Assembly (NCBI GenBank): GCA_020447005.1
Contig: JAGRDO010000086.1
Span: 1,374-47,284, forward strand
Direction: 5' to 3'
Length of the DNA: 45,911 nt
From: Paracoccaceae bacterium
Lineage (GTDB): Bacteria; Pseudomonadota; Alphaproteobacteria; Rhodobacterales; Rhodobacteraceae
A program made the position numbers and the translations under genes. Shown here piece after piece: positions 1 to 7,748 of this stretch. Under the pieces are notes generated by a model. It worked only from the letters and a program-made list of their open reading frames with translations, ran no database searches and was not told the DNA's origin. The number at the start of each line of letters is the position of its first letter. The first letter of the stretch is position 1.

Positions 1-393
1 GAACCGGCGATTGCCGAAATGCCCACGCAGACCGATACCGTGCGGACCGAGACCTTTGCGCCGATCCTCTATGTCCTTGGCTATGACACGCTGGAAGAAG
101 CCATCGCCATCCAGAACGACGTGCCGCAGGGCCTCTCGTCCTGCATCTTCACGCTGAACATGCGCGAGGCCGAGGCGTTCCTGTCCTCTGCCGGTTCGGA
201 TTGCGGCATCGCCAACGTCAATATCGGCCCCTCGGGCGCCGAGATCGGCGGCGCCTTCGGCGGCGAGAAGGAAACCGGCGGCGGGCGCGAAAGCGGATCG
301 GACGCCTGGAAAGGCTACATGCGGCGGCAGACCAATACGATCAACTACTCCGCCCAACTGCCGCTGGCGCAGGGCGTGAAGTTCGACTTCTGA
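1..393 (+). CDS. ALDH7-family aldehyde dehydrogenase, C-terminal part
   Basis: The reading frame is open from base 1, so only the last 130 or so residues of a protein that is usually about 500 are present. The visible part has the ALDH signature ETFAPILYV, the GLSSCIFT segment and the glycine-rich end [13 protein letters not shown] followed by RESGSDAWK. That ending is typical of the ALDH7/antiquitin group, which oxidises 2-aminoadipate 6-semialdehyde (AASA) to 2-aminoadipate with NAD in lysine breakdown. The catalytic Cys and Glu lie before the window and cannot be checked. A saccharopine/lysine dehydrogenase-like gene follows 1.2 kb downstream on the same strand, which supports a lysine-catabolic role. 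The two are separated by an inserted regulator gene. Family assignment is strong; substrate is inferred from family and context. Confidence 0.88.
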   Translation, partial: EPAIAEMPTQTDTVRTETFAPILYVLGYDTLEEAIAIQNDVPQGLSSCIFTLNMREAEAFLSSAGSDCGIANVNIGPSGAEIGGAFGGEKETGGGRESGSDAWKGYMRRQTNTINYSAQLPLAQGVKFDF

Positions 394-410
394 GGCATGC
401 GCGACGCAGT

Positions 411-465
411 CCCGGGCTTGACCCGGGACCTCTACCGAAACACGAGGCCCCGGATCAAGTCCGGG
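411..465. repeat. Long imperfect inverted repeat (palindromic intergenic element)
   Basis: Two 22-base arms (411-432 and 444-465) are inverted copies of each other with three mismatches, separated by 11 bases. Each arm is itself a hairpin: CCCGGG-CTTGA-CCCGGG on the left and CCCCGGA-TCAAG-TCCGGGG on the right. This palindrome-within-palindrome structure around a CTTGA/TCAAG core resembles the short mobile palindromic repeats found between genes in alphaproteobacteria. Its right half also works as a terminator for the aldehyde dehydrogenase gene. Confidence 0.7.
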
Positions 466-474
466 GCTTCTTTA
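447..474 (+). terminator. Rho-independent terminator after the aldehyde dehydrogenase
   Basis: A perfect 8-bp stem (GCCCCGGA / TCCGGGGC) with a 5-base loop is followed by TTCTTTA. It lies between the stop of the ALDH7 gene and the convergent end of the XRE regulator gene, and is the right arm of the palindromic element described above. Confidence 0.7.
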
Positions 475-502
475 CTCTGATTAGGAAATCTGGCGAAACA
501 GG

Positions 503-1249
503 TTAGAACGGGATGTCATTATCAAGATCCGACCTTCTGGATTCCATCTCGACGTGTAAATCGTCCGGCTTTCGCATCAAGTGCGATGCTGTGGTGTCGC
601 TGACAACTAGCAGCGCAACTTGCACAGCCCTGTATGGGAAGTTGTGACGAACGTACATGCAACCCTCGTCCATATCGTACCGCGGTATCTGGCGGCTAGC
701 CGGGTAGGAGCCCAAAAACACGTTGATGCCCATGTCCAACAACGATGGAAGTAGGGCATTCACCTCCGCCTGTTTTTGCAGAACATCAGCTTGGCTCGGA
801 TCGTACTGTGCCTGTGGGATTTCCCATGGTTCCGGCTTAAACGGTTCAAGCAAGGCCGCAAGCTGAGCAAGCGGCTCAATATTGTCTTTTGTGGGTTCCA
901 CATCGAAAGCAACTTCTGCCTCGAAACTGCCCCTAAGCGCCTCAATCAAACGCCGCCCAGAGCTTACCGGGACCAAGATGACCTCGTCCCATTCCTTGTT
1001 TTCTGTCTCGAAAAGTTCGAGCTGAGTTCCTCGAAGCGACGCCGGGGACACGCCTACGGCCTCCGCGATAAATGCTGCTGTCTCCAAGGCGATCGGGTCG
1101 CCGTTTTCTGCCCTCTGTATCGTTCGTTTGTTGACATTCGCCAGTATCGCCAGTTTCTCCTGCGACATCCCCTTTGCAGTGCGAAGTCTACGAAGTTTAT
1201 CACCATCAAGTGCCATGCTTGGCCTCCGTGTTTTCGATGGCTTGTTCAT
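503..1249 (-). CDS. XRE-family HTH regulator with an unrecognised C-terminal domain
   Basis: A 248-residue protein. Residues about 17-70 form an XRE/Cro-type helix-turn-helix (KLRRLRTAKGMSQEKLAILA, then VNKRTIQRAENG), so it should bind DNA. The remaining roughly 175 residues match no family I recognise; they contain an acidic stretch, a predicted alpha/beta segment with VQVALLVVSD, and a charged tail ending in DLDNDIPF. The start has a good ribosome site (GAGGAA five bases before ATG). The gene is transcribed opposite to its neighbours and separates two genes of lysine breakdown. By eye its bases and codons are clearly less GC-rich than the surroundings, which suggests acquisition by transfer. 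The phased repeats at 1307-1354 just upstream are the obvious candidate binding sites, probably for autoregulation. No partner toxin or phage gene is visible. Confidence 0.8.
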   Translation of the reverse strand: MNKPSKTRRPSMALDGDKLRRLRTAKGMSQEKLAILANVNKRTIQRAENGDPIALETAAFIAEAVGVSPASLRGTQLELFETENKEWDEVILVPVSSGRRLIEALRGSFEAEVAFDVEPTKDNIEPLAQLAALLEPFKPEPWEIPQAQYDPSQADVLQKQAEVNALLPSLLDMGINVFLGSYPASRQIPRYDMDEGCMYVRHNFPYRAVQVALLVVSDTTASHLMRKPDDLHVEMESRRSDLDNDIPF

Positions 1250-1300
1250 CGCATTTCCTCACAAGTGCGCCGACGCCACGGAGACGACGGCAGGTGGACT

Positions 1301-1354
1301 TTATAACGACAGTGTGATGACAGATGACGACAGTCAAGCGACATAAAGGCGACA
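1301..1354 (-). promoter_or_regulatory. Helically phased TGTCG repeat array and -10 element upstream of the XRE gene
   Basis: On the plus strand the pentamer YGACA occurs at 1307, 1318, 1328, 1339 and 1350, with spacings of 11, 10, 11 and 11 bases, about one helical turn each. Read in the direction of the XRE gene the unit is TGTCG. Degenerate copies continue the same phase: GGACT at 1296, CGCCA at 1361 and CGAAA at 1372. TTATAA at 1301-1306 could be the -10 box, placing the array upstream of or across the -35 region and leaving an untranslated leader of roughly 45 bases. The remainder of the 310-base interval 1250-1559 shows no gene; its right end carries the AAAAGGAAG ribosome site of the next gene. 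Confidence 0.6.
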
Positions 1355-1559
1355 GATAGACGCCAGTACGGCGAAAAACACCGTGCTGACTAAAACCGCG
1401 CCCCTCACCTCCCATCACATTGACCGATCACCCCGGCACTTTTCTGCATTCCCCCTCCAAAACCGCCGGAATACCCGAAGAAATCGCCAGCCGCGCGGGC
1501 GATTGTGCTGGCGAACCGGCGACAGGCCGGAGGGTTCAGACAAGAAAAGGAAGCGCGAA

Positions 1560-2642
1560 ATGTCGTTCAACAAGGTTGCCGTTCTCGGCCTTGGAAAGGT
1601 CGGCCATCTGGCCGCCGAACTGCTCGCCGAAGCAGGCTTTGCCGTCACCGGCGTCGATGCGCGTGAGGTCTCGGGCTGCCCCTTCCCGACAAGGGCCGCC
1701 GACCTGACCGACAAGGACGCGCTGGCCGCGATCCTGAAGGATCAGGAGGCGGTTCTCTCATGCCTGCCCTATCACCTGAATATCGGCGTCTCGACCGTCG
1801 CCCACGGGCTTGGCCTTCACTATTTCGACCTGACCGAGGACGTGCCGACAACCCAGCATATCCGCGAACTTGCCAAGACCTCGAAAGGCCTCATGGCACC
1901 GCAATGCGGCCTTGCCCCCGGTTTCGTCGGCATCGTCGGCGCGCATCTGGCCGACATGTTCGAGCGTGTCCGCTCGATCCGGCTTCGTGTCGGCGCGCTG
2001 CCCCAGAACCCCACCGGGCTTCTCGGCTATGCCTTCAACTGGTCGCCCGAAGGCGTCGTCAACGAATACCTCAACGATTGCGAGGTGATCGAGGAAGGCG
2101 TGCAGAAGACCGTCTCGGCCATGGAATGGCTGGAGACGATCTATATCGACGGGGTCAAGCTGGAAGCCTTCACCACGTCGGGCGGGCTTGGCACGATGTG
2201 CGAAACCTATGCCAGGAAGATCGAGAACCTCGATTACAAGACCATGCGCTATCCCGGCCATGTCCAGTTGATGAACTTCTTCTTTCACGAGCTTCTGATG
2301 CGGGAAAACCGCGCCGAGGCCGGGCGCATACTGACCAATGCCAAGCCGCCGGTCGATGAGGATGTCGTCTATGTCCATGTCGCGGCCGAAGGCTGGAGCG
2401 AAGGGCAACTCAAACGCCGTGAATTCGTCCGCGCCTATTACCCGCTGGAAATCGGCGGAAGACGGCGCACGGCGATCGCCTGGACAACCTCGGCCTCGGT
2501 CGTCGCGGTCATCGAGATGGTCAAGGCAGGCAGCCTGCCGCAGAAGGGATTCCTGAAACAGGAAGAGATCCCCCTGACCCCTTATCTCGAAACCCGGACG
2601 GGCAATTATTACAATATCGGGGCAAAGGGCCGTCACGGCTGA
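1560..2642 (+). CDS. Saccharopine dehydrogenase / lysine 6-dehydrogenase-like enzyme
   Basis: A 360-residue oxidoreductase. The N-terminus is a Rossmann fold (VAVLGLGKVGHLAAELLAEA), followed by the saccharopine dehydrogenase family signature CGLAPGFVG around residue 117 and the family's C-terminal domain. The length fits a stand-alone saccharopine dehydrogenase (saccharopine to AASA plus glutamate) or a lysine 6-dehydrogenase (lysine to AASA); the two cannot be told apart by eye. No lysine-ketoglutarate reductase partner is seen in the window, which slightly favours the second or a partner elsewhere. The ATG at 1560 was chosen because AAAAGGAAG lies seven bases upstream and the Rossmann motif begins at once; the open frame extends back to 1383. 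AASA would be the substrate of the ALDH7 enzyme at the window start, and the two genes were probably adjacent before the XRE gene was inserted. Confidence 0.82.
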   Translation: MSFNKVAVLGLGKVGHLAAELLAEAGFAVTGVDAREVSGCPFPTRAADLTDKDALAAILKDQEAVLSCLPYHLNIGVSTVAHGLGLHYFDLTEDVPTTQHIRELAKTSKGLMAPQCGLAPGFVGIVGAHLADMFERVRSIRLRVGALPQNPTGLLGYAFNWSPEGVVNEYLNDCEVIEEGVQKTVSAMEWLETIYIDGVKLEAFTTSGGLGTMCETYARKIENLDYKTMRYPGHVQLMNFFFHELLMRENRAEAGRILTNAKPPVDEDVVYVHVAAEGWSEGQLKRREFVRAYYPLEIGGRRRTAIAWTTSASVVAVIEMVKAGSLPQKGFLKQEEIPLTPYLETRTGNYYNIGAKGRHG

Positions 2643-2684
2643 CGCTGTTCCGGTATCCGCCGGATCGGTGGCAATCCTTCCCGG

Positions 2685-2719
2685 ACACCCTTCGCCGCGG
2701 CGGAGGGTGTTCTTTTTTG
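2685..2719 (+). terminator. Rho-independent terminator after the saccharopine dehydrogenase-like gene
   Basis: A 12-bp stem with one G-T wobble (ACACCCTTCGCC paired with GGCGGAGGGTGT), a 2-base loop and a TTCTTTTTT run. It separates the lysine gene from cysK, so cysK very likely has its own promoter between about 2720 and 2799. Confidence 0.88.
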
Positions 2720-2799
2720 CCGCGGCTTCGCCCCGGACAGTGTACGCTGCGCCGGACAGGCCCCATCTTGGGGTTGTAACGCTGAATGGGGTGCAGACT

Positions 2800-3876
2800 A
2801 TGGCCAAAGGGATCAGAACGACACATGGGCGCGGCCGGGTATTCGACTCGGTTCTCGACACGATCGGCGACACGCCGGTGATCCGGATCAACAACCTCGC
2901 CCCGGATCACGTCACGATCTATGTCAAGGCCGAAGCCTTCAACCCCGCGGCGTCGGTCAAGGACAGGCTTGCCGTGAACATCATCGAGGCCGCCGAACGC
3001 GACGGCCGTCTCAAGCCCGGCCAGACGGTGGTCGAGGCCACTTCGGGCAATACCGGGATCGGGCTTGCGCTTGTCTGCGCCGCCAAGGGCTATCCGCTTG
3101 TCGTGACCATGGCGGAAAGCTTCTCGGTCGAAAGACGCCGCCTGATGCGGATGCTCGGCGCCAGGGTCGTGCTGACACCTCGCGCCGAGAAGGCCTTTGG
3201 CATGTATCGCAAGGCGGTCGAGCTTGCGGCCGAACACGGCTGGTTCCTCGCCCGCCAGTTCGAGACAAAGGACAATGCCGATATCCATGAGGCAACGACC
3301 GCGCGCGAGATCCTTGGCGACTTCGATGGCGCAAGGCTCGACTACTTCGTTTCGGGCTATGGCACCGGCGGTACCGTCACCGGGGTCGGCCGGGTCCTGC
3401 GCAAGGAACGCCCCGAGACGAAGATCATCCTGACCGAACCGGCGAATGCGGCGCTGGTTTCCAGCGGCAAGCCCCAACCCCGCGACGCCGATAACGGCCC
3501 GGCCGAGGGCCATTCCGCCTGGCAGCCGCATCCCATTCAGGGCTGGACGCCGGATTTCATTCCCGCCGTGCTGCAAGAAGCTCTCGACCGGAAACTCTAC
3601 GACGAACTCGTTCCCGTCGCCGGGGCGGAAGGCATCGAATGGGCGAAGAAGCTTGCCCGCAAGGAAGGTATCTTCACCGGGATTTCCGGCGGCGCGACCT
3701 TTGCGGCGGCAATGAAGGCCGCAGAAACCGCCGCCCCCGGATCAGTCATCCTTGCGATGCTGCCCGATACCGGCGAACGCTACCTCTCGACCCCGCTTTT
3801 CGAGGGCATCCCCGAAGACATGGATGACGAGGAACTGACAATCTCGCGTTCGACACCGAACCACCAGATGGGCTGA
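2800..3876 (+). CDS. cysK: Cysteine synthase (O-acetylserine sulfhydrylase)
   Basis: A 358-residue PLP enzyme that makes L-cysteine from O-acetyl-L-serine and sulfide. The N-terminus GDTPVIRINNL, the PLP-lysine motif NPAASVKDR (Lys54), the substrate loop TSGNTGIGLAL, the phosphate-binding GTGGTVTGVGR and the late ISGGATFAA motif are all in family order. The protein is somewhat longer than the usual 310-330 residues because of a short N-terminal extension and a longer region around PRDADNGPAEGHSAWQPHPI before the conserved QGWTPDFIP. The start at 2800 was chosen because the open frame further upstream runs through the terminator. It stands alone between two terminators and appears not to belong to the neighbouring catabolic operons. 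Confidence 0.92.
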   Translation: MAKGIRTTHGRGRVFDSVLDTIGDTPVIRINNLAPDHVTIYVKAEAFNPAASVKDRLAVNIIEAAERDGRLKPGQTVVEATSGNTGIGLALVCAAKGYPLVVTMAESFSVERRRLMRMLGARVVLTPRAEKAFGMYRKAVELAAEHGWFLARQFETKDNADIHEATTAREILGDFDGARLDYFVSGYGTGGTVTGVGRVLRKERPETKIILTEPANAALVSSGKPQPRDADNGPAEGHSAWQPHPIQGWTPDFIPAVLQEALDRKLYDELVPVAGAEGIEWAKKLARKEGIFTGISGGATFAAAMKAAETAAPGSVILAMLPDTGERYLSTPLFEGIPEDMDDEELTISRSTPNHQMG

Positions 3877-3925
3877 CGCCCCCCCGGCCTTCCTGGCGAA
3901 AACACTCCCGCCGAAGGCGGCCTGA

Positions 3926-3984
3926 GCGGCGGCTGGAACCAGCCGCCGCGAGGCAACGTGATGCGTGCGGGCCTGCCCGCACGC
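3926..3984. terminator. Paired hairpins between the convergent cysK and hydroxyproline operon
   Basis: Two perfect GC-rich hairpins lie in tandem: an 11-bp stem with an AA loop (3926-3949) and a 10-bp stem with a CT loop (3963-3984). Only a CCTTTGG follows, so they lack a strong T-run on either strand. Their position between convergent genes suggests a two-way transcription end. Confidence 0.55.
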
Positions 3985-4003
3985 GCCTTTGGATCAGGGT
4001 CTT

Positions 4004-5035
4004 TCAGCCCGTCGCGCCCCATGTGTCGGAAAGACGGTAGCCGCCCGGCCAGGGGTCGGAAGGGTCCAGCATATGCTGATGGGTGCCGGTGATCCACGCC
4101 CGGCCCGAGATTTCGGGAATGATCGCCGGGCGGCCCGCAACCTCGGTCAGCCCGGCGATGCGGCCGGTGAAGGCGCTGTCGATGATCGACCGCGCCAAAA
4201 GCGTCTGACCGGTGGTCATGATCCCCTTCGCCTGCAAGACCGCCATGCGCGCCGACACCCCGGTTCCGGTTGGCGACCGGTCGATCTTGCCCGGACGGAT
4301 CGCCACAGCCGATCGCGCGGCAAAGCCCGTCGCGGTTTCCTCCAGCGGGCCGGCAAAAAGACAGAATGAAAAATGATCCCAGTCGGGGCGCTCGGGATGG
4401 GAAAACCCCAGCGTTTCATTCGCCGCTTTCGTGACGCGCATTCCGATTTCGGCGATATTCCGCGCCTCGCCCGGTTCGATCGCGAATCCCAGTGCCCCGG
4501 CATCGACGATGACGAAACTGTCGCCGCCAAAGGCGGTGTCAACCTTCAACTCGCCCAGCCCCTCGACCTTCAGCGTCAGATCAAGCCGGTCGGCGAAGGA
4601 GGGCAGGTTCTGAACCGTGATCCGCTCGGCCTTGCCGTTCCTGCAATCGGCCCTGACGCGCACCAGCCCGCCCGGCGCCTCAAGCACGATTTCGGTCACC
4701 GGCTCGACCATCGGCAGGATCCCCGCGTCGAGCAGCACGGTCGCCACGCAGATCGAATTCGATCCGGACATCGGCGGCGTGTCTTCCGGCTCCATGATGA
4801 TGAAGCCCATCTGCGCCCTCGGATCCTTGGGTGGCACCAGCAGGTTCACATGGCGAAAGACGCCGCCCCTCGGTTCGTTCAGCATGAAGGCGCGCAGGGC
4901 GCCGTCTTCGGCGATGAAGCGGCGCTGGTCCCAGAGGGTCGCGCCCGGCGGAGGCGCGACGCCGCCGGTGATGACATCGCCGACCTCGCCTTCGGCATGG
5001 GCGGAAATCACGTGGATCACCTTGGTCGTGCGCAA
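4004..5035 (-). CDS. Proline racemase superfamily protein with Ser/Thr at the catalytic pair; possible trans-3-hydroxyproline dehydratase
   Basis: A 343-residue member of the proline racemase fold. Racemases and 4-hydroxyproline epimerases use two cysteines in MCGHG and SPCGTG motifs. Here the first motif is PMSGSNS (Ser90) and the second is SPTGTG (Thr256), so neither cysteine is present. A Thr in the second position is known from trans-3-hydroxy-L-proline dehydratases, which need only one base; a Ser in the first position is known in some epimerases. The Ser/Thr pair therefore argues against racemase activity and suggests a dehydratase producing pyrroline-2-carboxylate, but this is inference. 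It is the last gene of the hydroxyproline operon, 10 bases after an aconitase X protein that handles the cis-3 isomer, which fits a 3-hydroxyproline role. Confidence 0.75.
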   Translation of the reverse strand: MRTTKVIHVISAHAEGEVGDVITGGVAPPPGATLWDQRRFIAEDGALRAFMLNEPRGGVFRHVNLLVPPKDPRAQMGFIIMEPEDTPPMSGSNSICVATVLLDAGILPMVEPVTEIVLEAPGGLVRVRADCRNGKAERITVQNLPSFADRLDLTLKVEGLGELKVDTAFGGDSFVIVDAGALGFAIEPGEARNIAEIGMRVTKAANETLGFSHPERPDWDHFSFCLFAGPLEETATGFAARSAVAIRPGKIDRSPTGTGVSARMAVLQAKGIMTTGQTLLARSIIDSAFTGRIAGLTEVAGRPAIIPEISGRAWITGTHQHMLDPSDPWPGGYRLSDTWGATG

Positions 5036-5045
5036 TGCGGCCTCC

Positions 5046-6722
5046 TCAGGTCAGCCATCCGGGGGGATCGGCGGGGGCCAACCCGGTCACGACGGCCCCG
5101 GCGCAGTCGCCCAGGCTGCCGAACCGCACGGCGCGGCCGGACAGCGCCGGGGCATAATGGGCGTATTTGCCGGAATTCGTCATCAAGGTGCGCGCCGAAG
5201 GTGGGAAGACCGGTTCGGAAATCGAACACCAGCAGATGTCCGGCACCAGCCGCACCCCGGCGGCCGCAAGCCGCGCCGCCGTGCCGTCGCCTGCGATGGC
5301 CTTCAGCGTGTCACGGCCCGCCGTCACGATCGCCGCGGTGCCCGGATGCGCCGTGCGGCCGTCCAGCAGATCGGCCAGATGCCGGCATTCGCTGGCGGAA
5401 AAATGCGGTGAGCCGAAGGCGACAAGGTCAACCTCGCGCGGGGCCGCGTTGAAATCCCGCCAGGCGCGCCGGATATCGTCGCGGGTGAGGCGCACCAAAC
5501 CGGCATCCGGCGCGGGCGGCAGATGGGCCTCGGGCGTGATGCCCGCGACATGCAGCATGGGCGCGGCCGAGCTTGTGCCAAAGGCGGCGCAAAGCGCCTT
5601 CAGGTCGTCCTCGCCCGGACGCGTCCCCTCAAGCCCGGTCAGCAGGGGGATGCGGTCGGGCGCGTGCCGCCCGGCAAGATAGCCAAGCAACGGCCAGAGC
5701 GCATCGTCATGCCCCGCGGGCAGATCGATATCGATGATGCGGCGGGGCGCGCGGTCGGCCGTCAGGTAGACCCCCGAAAGGGGGGCCCGTCCGGTCATCG
5801 CGATGCAGAGGTCAAGGAAATCCGGGTGTTTGACGGTTCGCGCGCCGAGGACCGAATTGGCGTAGATCACCGCGTTGGATTCCGACCAGCCGATGGCCTC
5901 GCCCAGGCGTGGCGCAGGCTCGATCAGATAGGGCGCGCAGGTAAAGCTCGGCCTTGCACCCATTTCCACATAGGCATCCGCCAATCGCATCGCGGGCGTG
6001 CCGAAGTTTTCGGCCACGCCCTGTCCGCGCCAGTTGGCATGATCCACCGAAATGGCGTTGGTCGTGGTCGGGATGCGCATGCGCGCGCCCAGCTCGGCCA
6101 TCGTCCGCGCAAAGACCAGGTTCGCCGGGCTGGCATAGATGCAGCCGTCGATATGGGCGCGGGTCACGTCGGTCAGGGCGGTCGCGCCCTGAGACGCAGC
6201 CATCGCCACAAGAATTTCCATCGCGGTCCGGGTCGCGCGCCCGTCGCGGCCCGCGAGCATGGCGCGATCTTCCTCGCTGAGGGTCAGTCCGCCGGTCGCG
6301 GACGCCGCAAGCGGCAGGCGAAGCCCGCCCGCCCGGATATCGCCCTCTGTGATCGTCGCGGCCTTTTCGCGGGCAAGTGCGGCATAGTCGGCCGCCCCCA
6401 GACGCAGAACGCCAAGCGGTGCGTCGTAAAGCGTGCCCGCGATCAGCGCGCCAAGGGTCAGAACGTCTTCGGCTTCGCGAAAGATCAGCGCGGCGGGCGC
6501 GTGGCCGTTCAGGACAAGTTCCAGCAGCACGCCGCTGCCCGTGCAGGAGCCGCGGCTTGTCGGCATCATCACGATCCGGCCCGCCAGTTCGGCGCCATGC
6601 TGAGGGTGATGGGCATCGATCAGCCGCCCGGTCGCGGGATCGACCCCGCCCCAGAAGCTCAGCCCTTCCTCCAGCACGAGAACCGGGCCTTCGGCGGTTC
6701 CGGCGGTGATGCGTCGGGCCAT
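5046..6722 (-). CDS. Aconitase X fusion protein, probable cis-3-hydroxy-L-proline dehydratase
   Basis: A 558-residue protein joining the two AcnX parts. The small swivel domain (DUF126 type) occupies residues 1 to about 135, with its signature [21 protein letters not shown]. The large catalytic domain (DUF521 type) follows from about 150, beginning [16 protein letters not shown]. Candidate iron-sulfur cysteines are seen in DGCIY, TCAPYL and [13 protein letters not shown], and the C-terminal [11 protein letters not shown] segment is typical. AcnX proteins in bacteria are cis-3-hydroxy-L-proline dehydratases, while archaeal ones act on mevalonate 5-phosphate. The operon with a hydroxyproline epimerase, oxidase and deaminase supports the first. 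The product pyrroline-2-carboxylate would need a reductase to give proline; none is seen here. Confidence 0.87.
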   Translation of the reverse strand: MARRITAGTAEGPVLVLEEGLSFWGGVDPATGRLIDAHHPQHGAELAGRIVMMPTSRGSCTGSGVLLELVLNGHAPAALIFREAEDVLTLGALIAGTLYDAPLGVLRLGAADYAALAREKAATITEGDIRAGGLRLPLAASATGGLTLSEEDRAMLAGRDGRATRTAMEILVAMAASQGATALTDVTRAHIDGCIYASPANLVFARTMAELGARMRIPTTTNAISVDHANWRGQGVAENFGTPAMRLADAYVEMGARPSFTCAPYLIEPAPRLGEAIGWSESNAVIYANSVLGARTVKHPDFLDLCIAMTGRAPLSGVYLTADRAPRRIIDIDLPAGHDDALWPLLGYLAGRHAPDRIPLLTGLEGTRPGEDDLKALCAAFGTSSAAPMLHVAGITPEAHLPPAPDAGLVRLTRDDIRRAWRDFNAAPREVDLVAFGSPHFSASECRHLADLLDGRTAHPGTAAIVTAGRDTLKAIAGDGTAARLAAAGVRLVPDICWCSISEPVFPPSARTLMTNSGKYAHYAPALSGRAVRFGSLGDCAGAVVTGLAPADPPGWLT

Positions 6723-6740
6723 GCCAAACCCCTTTCCGGT

Positions 6741-7742
6741 TCAGTTCACCACAAAGCCGTGGGCGAAGGGATCGCGGTCGTCAATGAAGATCGTGTTGAG
6801 GCCGGTCATCCGCGCCCAACCCGCGATCGAGGGGATGATCGCCGCGCGCCCGCCCACCGTCGCCCGCCCTTCGATCCGCCCCTTGAACAGCGATCCGATG
6901 ATGCTTTCATGGACGAAATCCTCGCCCTCGGCCAGCCGCCCTTTCGCGGCCCAATGCGCCATGCGGGCCGAGGTTCCGGTGCCGCAGGGTGAACGGTCGA
7001 TGGCCTTGTCACCGTAAAACACGGCGTTGCGCGCGGTCGCCTCGGGGTGCCGCGCCGCACCCGTCCAGAGGATGTGCGAAAGCCCGCGAATTTCCGGCTT
7101 TTCGGGGTGGGTGAATTCGTATTTGGCGTTCAGCGCGGCGCGCAGCTTCGGGCTCCAGCCGACAAGGTCAAGCGCGCGGTGGTCGGCGATGTCGCGGAAG
7201 TTTTCCTGCGGCTCGACGATGGCGTAGAAATTGCCGCCATAGGCGACATCGACGGTGATTTCGCCCAGGCCCTCGACATGCGCGCTCATCCCTTCGGCAT
7301 AGAGGAAGGCGGGGACGTTGGTCAGCCGCACCTCTTCGACAAAGCGGCCTTCCTGACGGTATTCGGCGATCACAAGGCCCGCGGGTGTGTCAAGCCGCAG
7401 GATGCCCGGCGTCTTTGGCCGGACAAGCCCGTGTTCGATCGCCATCGTGACCGTGCCGATCGTGCCGTGGCCGCACATCGGCAGGCAGCCCGAGGTTTCG
7501 ATGAAAAGGACGGCCACATCGCAATCCTCACGCGTGGGCGGATAAAGGATCGAGCCGGACATGATGTCATGTCCGCGCGGCTCGAACATCAGGCCGGTGC
7601 GGATCCAGTCATATTCCGCCAGAAAATGGGCGCGGCGCTCCAGCATGGTCTTGCCCTGAAGCTGCGGCGCCCCGCCGGCGACAAGGCGCACGGGGTTGCC
7701 GCATGTATGGCCGTCGATGCAAAGGAAGGTGTGGCTGGTCAT
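6741..7742 (-). CDS. 4-hydroxyproline 2-epimerase (proline racemase family)
   Basis: A 333-residue protein with both catalytic cysteines of the family: LPMCGHGTIG (Cys90) and IDRSPCGTGTSAR (Cys253). The N-terminus IDGHTCGNPVRLV and the MFEPRGHDIMSGS segment are characteristic of bacterial 4-hydroxyproline 2-epimerases, which convert trans-4-hydroxy-L-proline to cis-4-hydroxy-D-proline. It lies six bases after the D-amino-acid oxidase gene, the next enzyme of that pathway, and upstream of the AcnX gene. Proline racemase activity cannot be excluded from sequence alone, but the operon makes the epimerase call strong. Its paralogue at 4004-5035 has lost both cysteines, so the two are unlikely to do the same chemistry. 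Confidence 0.9.
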   Translation of the reverse strand: MTSHTFLCIDGHTCGNPVRLVAGGAPQLQGKTMLERRAHFLAEYDWIRTGLMFEPRGHDIMSGSILYPPTREDCDVAVLFIETSGCLPMCGHGTIGTVTMAIEHGLVRPKTPGILRLDTPAGLVIAEYRQEGRFVEEVRLTNVPAFLYAEGMSAHVEGLGEITVDVAYGGNFYAIVEPQENFRDIADHRALDLVGWSPKLRAALNAKYEFTHPEKPEIRGLSHILWTGAARHPEATARNAVFYGDKAIDRSPCGTGTSARMAHWAAKGRLAEGEDFVHESIIGSLFKGRIEGRATVGGRAAIIPSIAGWARMTGLNTIFIDDRDPFAHGFVVN

Positions 7743-7748
7743 TCAGGG

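Noticed and set aside
5523-6992. Plus-strand open frame of 489 codons opposite the AcnX gene
   Set aside because: It mirrors the AcnX and epimerase genes, is rich in Arg and Gly, and matches nothing recognisable.
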